This document shows, in pieces, positions 1-6,400 of a stretch of DNA of 20,107 bases. The notes under the pieces are model-generated. The model searched no databases. It was not told where the DNA came from and saw only the letters and a program-made list of their open reading frames with translations. Every line of letters starts with the position of its first letter. Position 1 is the stretch's first letter. The DNA is taken from the NCBI GenBank assembly GCA_050733935.1, contig JBOHUC010000036.1, forward strand, positions 1 through 20,107. Reading direction: 5' to 3'. A program made the translations under genes and the position numbers. The DNA is from JBOHUC01 sp050733935 (GTDB lineage Bacteria; Eisenbacteria; RBG-16-71-46; DASYSL01).

Positions 1-96
1 ATCGATGCGCCACACCTGGCCGACATGGTTCATCGCGGCGTCGTGTTCGAGGATGGAGTGAAGGTCGCGAAGCAGAATCAGAGGGCTGCCGCCTGA
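1..96 (+). CDS. 3' end of a probable ABC transporter ATP-binding protein (partial)
   Basis: Frame 1 is open from the window edge to a TGA at 94-96 and gives 31 residues. The piece reads D-x-P-H-L-A-D-M-V-H-R-G-V-V-F-E-D-G-V, which resembles the end of MacB/LolD-type ATPases: the H-loop region, then a D-R-[VI]-x-x-[LF]-x-D-G strand. Third codon positions are mostly G or C, as in real genes here. The family call rests on about 20 residues, so it is tentative. The gene probably energises an inner-membrane transporter or an export complex, but its body lies outside the window. Confidence 0.4.
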   Translation: MDAPHLADMVHRGVVFEDGVKVAKQNQRAAA

Positions 97-130
97 GGTC
101 GTTTACACACCTCTTGACTCAAGCCCCGGG

Positions 131-955
131 TTGGACACCAACACCGATTACGCGACAATCAAGTACGACGCCGCGGGCACTGAGCAGTGGGTCCGCCGAT
201 ATGACGGACCGACGACCGTGCTTTCCCGCGACTACGATCGTCCCGTGGCCCTCGCAGTCGACGTGAACGGCAACGTGTTCGTGACGGGAAACAGCTCGGA
301 TGACTTCGCGACCGTCAAGTACGACGCCGCGGGCACGGAGATCTGGGTCCGGCGGTACGACGGCCCGGCCGCCGGCGCGGATTGGGCCACTGCGATTGCG
401 GTCGATGCGTCGGGTAACGCCTATGTGAGCGGGTCGAGCTTTGGAAACGTCACGACCCAGTACGACTTCGCCACCCTCTCGTATGACCCTTCGGGCACGG
501 TGCGCTGGACCGAGCGCTACGACGGCCCGGACCACCTCTGGGATACGCCATATTCGATCGCCGTCCACTCGTCCGGCGATGTCTATGTGAGTGGCTCGAG
601 CGGCGGGAACGGGACCGGGCTCGACTACGCGACGATCAAGTACGCGACGGCGACCACCTCCGTGGAGTCCGGAAGCATGCCGGGCGGCACCTTCGCGCTC
701 CGGAGCATTCCCAATCCCTTCACGCCCGCCACGAGGATTCGCTTTACGATCCCTCCGGGAACCGATCGCAATCACGTCCGGCTCGCCGTGTACGATGTTC
801 GCGGCGAAGAGGTCGCGCTGCTCGTGGACGAGGCGCTCGCACCGGGGACCTACGAACGGGAACTGAACGGAAGAGCGCTCGCGGCCGGTGTTTACTGGTC
901 ACGGCTCCAGGTGGGAACTCTCTCTGAGATGCAGAAGATCATCCACGTGGAGTGA
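131..955 (+). CDS. 5'-truncated SBBP-type beta-propeller repeat protein with FlgD-like C-terminal sorting domain
   Basis: This encodes about 274 residues. The first half holds roughly four copies of a propeller repeat, recognisable as Y-D-F/Y-A-T-[IVL]-x-Y-D-x-x-G-T-x-x-W-x-x-R-Y-D-G-P followed by A-[VI]-D-x-x-G-N-[VA]-[FY]-V-[ST]-G, typical of SBBP (beta-propeller repeat) proteins. Residues ~187-274 form a FlgD-Ig-like/T9SS type A-like domain: IPNPF, then LAVYDVRGEEV, then AAGVYWSRLQ. Such proteins are normally secreted, but this one has no signal peptide. The only possible starts are TTG 131 or other non-ATG codons, and the frame opens upstream only to position 62 without a plausible leader. 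The first repeat begins abruptly just after the upstream gene's stop at 96. The simplest reading is a gene that lost its 5' end, so it is probably not exported. The C-terminal call is firm; the intact status is not. Confidence 0.75.
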   Translation: MDTNTDYATIKYDAAGTEQWVRRYDGPTTVLSRDYDRPVALAVDVNGNVFVTGNSSDDFATVKYDAAGTEIWVRRYDGPAAGADWATAIAVDASGNAYVSGSSFGNVTTQYDFATLSYDPSGTVRWTERYDGPDHLWDTPYSIAVHSSGDVYVSGSSGGNGTGLDYATIKYATATTSVESGSMPGGTFALRSIPNPFTPATRIRFTIPPGTDRNHVRLAVYDVRGEEVALLVDEALAPGTYERELNGRALAAGVYWSRLQVGTLSEMQKIIHVE

Positions 956-986
956 GCCGGCAGGGGCCATCGCCGGACGAGCGCGT

Positions 987-2705
987 TTACGAACGCGGAT
1001 TCTCGAAGACGATCTGCCGGACCCAGATGCCCCGGATGCCGGTTTCCCGACCTGCCAAGGATCGAAACCGCTCGAAAGCGCGGGACGGCGATGAGGGACG
1101 TGCGGTTTCGCGCGGCAGGCGCGCCATGCTTCCGACGCCGCGCAGCACCTCCAAGGAGGCGTCTCCGACCGGGGCGTAGGAGATCGGGCGCCCGGGCTCG
1201 CGGAGGGGGTAGCGATCGAGATCGGCCTCGATCTCGGGAACGGGCTCCGGGCTCACGACCACCAGGAAGTGCTCGCGGCCGCCGGCGCTCGTGACCGTCC
1301 ACGCGTGCTCTCCGCTTCCGACGGTTCCGGGAAGGATGAACGTGGACTCGGGCGCCAACGGGTTTTGCGCGTCGAGTCGCGGGTTCGGGAAGAGCACGTA
1401 GCGCTCGCCGTTCTCATCCTCGTTCAGCACATAGATCCAGGCGCGGCGCGTCGTTCGCACCTCGAGGGATAGCCGGTCGCCCGGCTTCACCCGGTCCCCC
1501 GGGATGAGCCGCACCGAGCGCGCCGGCTCGCGGCGCAGGAACGAGGCTTCGACAGAGTAGTCGTCAACCGTGGTCGACGGCGGTGCGACGGAGGGGACGC
1601 GGCTCTCCTCTCGCTTCCCTGTGCGCAATCCGAACACCACGCCGGCTGCCAGCACGATCACCACCGCCGCCCCCACCCACGCTCGCGTCCGAACCGACGC
1701 GAGTCGCCGCGTGCCGGGGCTCAGCTCCTCGAGCGCCACAACCGCCGCACGCACGTTCTCGAAGCGGTCCTCGGGCCGAGGCTCGATGGCGCGCTCCACG
1801 ATTGTCGTCAACTTGGCCGGCACCGCCGGGCGCAGCTCTCGCAGTCGCGGACGGGGGCCGGTGTGCGCGCTCGTCACGAGCTCGGCGAGTGTGTCGACCG
1901 GGAACGGATGCCGTCCCGTCAAGGCGAACCACAGGAGCATTCCCAGCGAGTAGAGGTCGGACCGCTCGGAGGGGGCGTCTCCCTGAAGCAGCTCGGGGGC
2001 CATGTACATCGGTGTTCCCGACGGAGGGCGACGCGTGGATGCGGCATCGCCCTCGCGCATGCCGAGTCCGAAATCCGCCAGCACCCAACCGCCCTGCGAG
2101 CCGCGGATCACGTTCGCGGGCTTGATATCCCGGTGCAGAAGCCCGGCAGCGTGCATCGCCACGAGAGCCGAGCCAATCTCGATGCCGAGCCGCCGGGCCT
2201 CCGCGGCATCGAGCGGACCTTGAGCCCGAACCTCCTGCTCGAGCGAGGGCCCGCGCACGAGCTCCATCCACAATCCGATGCGGCCTTCCCGGCGGTCGAC
2301 GCCATGAACGGCCACCACGTGCGGGTGCCGCACCCGCGCCGCGATCCGGCCTTCGTCGAGGAGCGCCTCGTCCTCCGTGCTGGAGCGCACCAACTTGAGC
2401 GCGACCTCGCGCTGGAGGCCGGGATCCCAGGCGCGATAAACCTCGGCGTGCGGGCTCAAGCTCAGCCGCTCGAGGAGCAGCAGGTCGCCCCACCGTTCGA
2501 GGACCGCACCGGGCTCGCCGGGAGAGAGCCCGCCGGCGCGTTGATGATGGCGGCTGAACTCCGCGATCCGCGCCACGTCGCGCAGCGAATCGATGCGGGC
2601 GCGCCGTGCCGGATCGTCTTCGCGTTCGGCCGACTCCCAGTCGGGCAGCGCATCGTCGGCGATCGAGGCCAGGAGGCGATCGACCGGATCCTGATCAGCG
2701 CTCAT
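987..2705 (-). CDS. Membrane-anchored Ser/Thr protein kinase with DUF4384-like C-terminal domain
   Basis: This is a 572-residue Hanks-type kinase. The kinase domain spans about residues 74-330: VALK lysine K104, alpha-C glutamate near E118, HRDIKPAN at 191-198 (catalytic D193), DFG at 211-213 and APE at 236-238. One membrane segment lies at ~342-360. It is followed by a domain at ~385-500 with G-D-R-L-x-L-E-V, W-I-Y-V-L-N and LFPNP motifs, matching DUF4384, which often sits behind bacterial kinases. The position usually occupied by the glycine-rich loop (about 80-92, LSLSPHAEVYRA) has no glycine, although the catalytic residues are intact. The N-terminal ~70 residues are charged and resemble a kinase-attached regulatory tail. 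The ATG at 2703-2705 lies 11 nt inside the upstream sigma-factor gene, so translation is probably coupled. The kinase likely phosphorylates that sigma factor or its regulators; this is inference from linkage. Confidence 0.93.
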   Translation of the reverse strand: MSADQDPVDRLLASIADDALPDWESAEREDDPARRARIDSLRDVARIAEFSRHHQRAGGLSPGEPGAVLERWGDLLLLERLSLSPHAEVYRAWDPGLQREVALKLVRSSTEDEALLDEGRIAARVRHPHVVAVHGVDRREGRIGLWMELVRGPSLEQEVRAQGPLDAAEARRLGIEIGSALVAMHAAGLLHRDIKPANVIRGSQGGWVLADFGLGMREGDAASTRRPPSGTPMYMAPELLQGDAPSERSDLYSLGMLLWFALTGRHPFPVDTLAELVTSAHTGPRPRLRELRPAVPAKLTTIVERAIEPRPEDRFENVRAAVVALEELSPGTRRLASVRTRAWVGAAVVIVLAAGVVFGLRTGKREESRVPSVAPPSTTVDDYSVEASFLRREPARSVRLIPGDRVKPGDRLSLEVRTTRRAWIYVLNEDENGERYVLFPNPRLDAQNPLAPESTFILPGTVGSGEHAWTVTSAGGREHFLVVVSPEPVPEIEADLDRYPLREPGRPISYAPVGDASLEVLRGVGSMARLPRETARPSSPSRAFERFRSLAGRETGIRGIWVRQIVFENPRS

Positions 2706-3306
2706 GACCCATCTTGTCGGCGAGGCGCGACAGCGCCCGCTGAACGGCCATGCGTGCCGCGTCGCGGCTCGGCCGGCCGGTCATCTCGGCGATGGCCTCG
2801 TAGTCGTAGTCGAGCTCGATGCGCAAGTGGAGCAATTCACGGTCTCCCTCGTCGAGAAGCGCGAGCCCGCGCTCGTAGCGTTCCAACAGGTCCGCTCCGA
2901 TCACCTGCTCGAGCGGCGAAGGCGCACGGGACGGCAGGGTCTCGGGCACATCGCCGGGTCCGGGCCTCCGCCGCGCCCAGGTCACTTCCTCCCGGATACG
3001 GTTGAGGACTGCCTGGCGAACATAAGCCTGGAAGCCGCCGGGCCCACGAACCTCGACTCGATCGAGTCCCATCAGCACGCGCATCAGCGTGTCCTGCACG
3101 AGGTCGGCGGTATCGAAGAGGGATCGCGCGTACAACGGCAGTCGGCCGGTCGCCCAGCGCTCGAGGCGGGGAAGATAGCGGGACATCAATTGATCGAGAG
3201 CCCGCGGATCGCCCTCCTTCGACAAGCGCAACAGCTCGCGGGTCGCGAGCAGCGAGGTCTCGGCCGTATGCCCGGAGGCGTCAGGCGAGCGGGGATCGTC
3301 GACCAT
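2695..3306 (-). CDS. ECF-type RNA polymerase sigma factor
   Basis: This is a 203-residue sigma-70 family factor of ECF size. Region 2 includes A-L-D-Q-L-M-x-R-Y-L-P-R-L and D-T-A-D-L-V-Q-D-T-L-M-R-V at ~residues 35-80. Region 4 is at the C-terminus: L-x-x-L-D-E-G-D-R-E-L-L-H-L-R, then Y-E-A-I-A-E-M-T-G-R, with a helix-turn-helix. The open frame continues upstream to 3753, but that part is antisense to the signal peptide and first repeats of the 3467 gene and has no sigma homology, so the ATG at 3304-3306 is the likely start. No strong Shine-Dalgarno is visible. The gene ends 11 nt inside the kinase gene, forming a sigma-kinase pair. Such pairs are common in Acidobacteria, Planctomycetes and Myxococcota, where the kinase is thought to control the sigma factor. 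The target regulon is unknown. Confidence 0.92.
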   Translation of the reverse strand: MVDDPRSPDASGHTAETSLLATRELLRLSKEGDPRALDQLMSRYLPRLERWATGRLPLYARSLFDTADLVQDTLMRVLMGLDRVEVRGPGGFQAYVRQAVLNRIREEVTWARRRPGPGDVPETLPSRAPSPLEQVIGADLLERYERGLALLDEGDRELLHLRIELDYDYEAIAEMTGRPSRDAARMAVQRALSRLADKMGHER

Positions 3307-3340
3307 CCGGCGATGATACCGCCAGTCGCCGCTGGCGCCG

Positions 3341-3367
3341 AACGCCGCCCTGAAACCGTTCGGTTCC
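3341..3367 (-). promoter_or_regulatory. Candidate ECF-type promoter upstream of the sigma-kinase operon
   Basis: On the minus strand a GGAAC box (3363-3367) is followed after 18 nt by CGTT (3341-3344), about 35 nt before the sigma ATG. This resembles the GGAAC/CGT class of ECF-sigma promoters and would allow autoregulation. The GGAAC lies in a small dyad, AACCG-TT-CGGTT (3354-3365). The match is short, so it is only a candidate. Confidence 0.3.
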
Positions 3368-3466
3368 CCGACTCGGCCGTATGGACGAATCGCCCGGGTC
3401 GGGGACCGATGCGTTCCGTATCCGCCCCCCCCGTCGCTAGCCAACAACCCTCCGAGGGCGCGGACC

Positions 3467-6400
3467 ATGAATCGGACTCCTCCTCTAGCTGCCGGCTGCG
3501 CAGTCACTCTGTTGATCGGGCTCTTCCTTTCGATACCGGGCACCTCCATGGCCGCCTTGACGGCGTCCCCTGTCTGGACGGCCGAGGCGAACCAGGCTGG
3601 CGCTCGCTTCGGGCAGTCCGTAGCGCCGGCCGGCGACGTGAATGGAGACGGCTTCACCGACGTCATCGTCGGTGCCGAGGGATACAACCATGGGGCGGGG
3701 CAAAACGGCGGCGCGTTCGTGTACCACGGCTCGGCCGCGGGGCTCGACACCATCCCGGCGTGGACGAGCGAGGGTGACTCTCTGTCCTCGGGGCTCGGTC
3801 ATGCGGTGGCCCCGGCGGGGGACGTGAACGGGGACGGCTACGGCGACGTCATCGTCTCGGATTGGCTCTACAGCAACGGCGAGACGTTCGAGGGCCGAGC
3901 ATTCGTGTACCACGGCTCCGCCTCGGGGCTCGCATCCACTCCCGCATGGGCGGTCGAGGGCGACCAGTTCGGCGCGTTCTTCGGCGCGTCGGTCGCGACC
4001 GCGGGCGACGTGAACGGCGATGGGTTCGCGGATGTGATCGTTGGAGCTTATGGCTTCGACAACGGTCAGTCCGACGAAGGTCGAGCGTACGTCTACCACG
4101 GCTCGGCTGCGGGCCTGGCGACGACTCCCGCCTGGACGGGCGAGCAAAACCAGGCGGGTTCCCAGTACGGGATCTCGGTCGCGACCGCGGGCGACGTGAA
4201 CGGCGACGGCTACGACGACGTCGTCGTCGGCGCCGACCGCTGGACCAACGGCCAGACGCAGGAAGGAAGGCTGTTCTTCTACCGGGGCTCGGCGTCGGGT
4301 CTCCTCAACGGGCCCACGTCCATCGAGATGAACTTCGCCTTCGCGCACTTCGGCGCGTCCGTGTCGACGGCCGGTGACACCAACGGCGACGGTTACGCCG
4401 ACGTCATCGTCGGCGCGCCCGAGAACTCGAACGGCCAGGTTGCCGAGGGCCGAGCGTTCGTCTTTCGGGGCTCCTCCACGGGTCTCACCACGGTCCCCGC
4501 CTGGTCCGCGGAATCGGATCAGGCGAACGCGTTCTTCGGTCAATCGGTCGGGGCGGCAGGCGACGTCAACGGCGACGGCTATGCCGACGTGATCGTCGGC
4601 GCCTACCGCTACGACAACGACGAGAGCGAGGAGGGCCGCGCCTACGTTTACTACGGCTCGAACGTCGGGCCCACGACGCCGCGCTGGACCTCGGAATCGA
4701 ATCAGATCAATGCCGAATTCGGCATCTCCGCGGCGACGGCGGGTGATGTGAACGGCGACGGCTACTCCGACGTCATCGTCGGCGCCCGGTACTTCAGCAA
4801 TGGTGCAGCGCAGGAGGGTCGCGCGTCGGTCTACCACGGCGCGGCCGATGGGCTCGCTTTTTACCCCGGGTGGGGCCAGGAGTCAAATCAACCGACCGCC
4901 TTCTACGGCAGTGTCGTCGCCGGCGTCGGGGACGTGAACGGCGACGGCTACTCCGACCACCTCATCGGCGCCTACGGGTACGCCAACGGCCAGTTCGACG
5001 AAGGGCGCATCTTCGTTCATCACGGTTCGGCGAGCGGGCCGAGCTTCATCGAGAACTGGACGACCGAATCGAACCAGAACTTCGCGTTCATGGGATACGT
5101 CCACGGGGCGGCCGGGAGCGCGGGCGACGTCAATGGGGACGGATTCGGCGACCTGATCGTCGGGGCGCCCTACTTCGACAATGGCGAACCGGACGAAGGG
5201 CGCGTCTCAATTCACGTCGGCTCGCCGTCGGGGCTCCTGACTTCTGTCTACTGGCTCTCCGAATCGAACGAGGCGGACGCCCATTACGGCATTTCGGTCG
5301 CGAGCGCCGGCGACGTCAACGGCGACGGTTTCGGCGACGTCATCGTCGGCGCGGAGCAGGCGAGCAATGGGGAATCACGCGAAGGGCGAGCGTACGTCTA
5401 TCACGGATCGCCCACCGGCCTCACGCTCGCCTGGACCGCGGAATCCGACCAGGTGGACGCGCACTTCGGGCGCTCGGTCGCCTGCGCCGGCGACGTGAAC
5501 GGCGACGGCTACACGGACGTGATCGTCGGCGCTCCGCACTACGATGCCGGCAACTCCGACGAAGGTCGCGCGTTCGTGTACCTCGGCTCGCCGAGCGGGA
5601 TCGCCGGGACGCCCGCGTGGACCGCGGAGTCGAACCAGAACTTCGCCGAGTACGGCAACACGGTGGCGACGGCCGGCGACGTGAACGGCGACGGTTACTC
5701 CGACGTCATCGTCGGGGCCCACCTTTTCGATGGCGGGCAGGGCAACGAGGGGCGCGCCGAAATCTTTTTCGGCTCGGCCACCGGCCTTGCGGAGATGCCC
5801 GCATGGACCGTGGAGTCCAATCAGGTCATCGCGGGCGTCGGCATGGTGGTCGCGAGCGCGGGCGACGTGAACGGCGACGGCTACTCCGACGTCGTGATCG
5901 GCTACCGGCAGGCCACGAACGCCGCGCCCGCAGAGGGACGTGCGTTCCTCTACCAGGGCGGGCCCGCCGGCCCCGACGTCACGCCGGACTGGAGCGCCGA
6001 AGGGGGCCAGGGGAGCGCATCCTTCGGCAGTTCCGTGGCCGCAGCCGGTGACGTGGACGGCGACGGATTCTCCGATGTCGTGGTGGGCGCAATGGCATAC
6101 GACAACGGCCATTCCGATGAAGGATATGTATTCCTCTACCACGGGAACCTGGACCAGGGTCTCGATCGCATTCCGCGCCAGTCGCCGAGCACCGGTTTGG
6201 GCCCCATCGCGCTGTACGGCCGCTCGAACTCGGAGTCCTCGTTCCGAGTGAAGGCACTCGGTCGCACCGCTGCAGGACGCGGCGACGTTCGCCTGCAAAT
6301 CGAAGCGAAGCCATTCGGCATGTCGTTCGACGGCGGTGCGCTCGTCTCCGGCCCGGCGAGCGACACCGGCGCGCCGGTCGGGGGCAGCAGTGCGGTGGGG

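Noticed and set aside
957..976. CCGGC...GCCGG inverted repeat between the convergent genes at 955 and 987
   Set aside because: The stem is only five bases with a ten-base loop and no T run, so it is too weak to call a terminator.
1863..3005. Plus-strand frame opposite the kinase and sigma genes
   Set aside because: The minus-strand kinase and sigma factor have full family motifs; this is their shadow.
3307..3753. N-terminal extension of the sigma factor to 352 residues
   Set aside because: The extra part is antisense to the signal peptide and first blades of the propeller gene and has no sigma-factor similarity.
3485..4837. 450-codon minus-strand frame over the first FG-GAP repeats
   Set aside because: Same cause: antisense of a periodic repeat, no start signals and no recognisable domain.
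3560..6150. Regular ~186-bp repeats that could suggest a tandem array or CRISPR
   Set aside because: The period is the FG-GAP unit of about 62 codons in one open frame; there are no short identical repeats with unique spacers.
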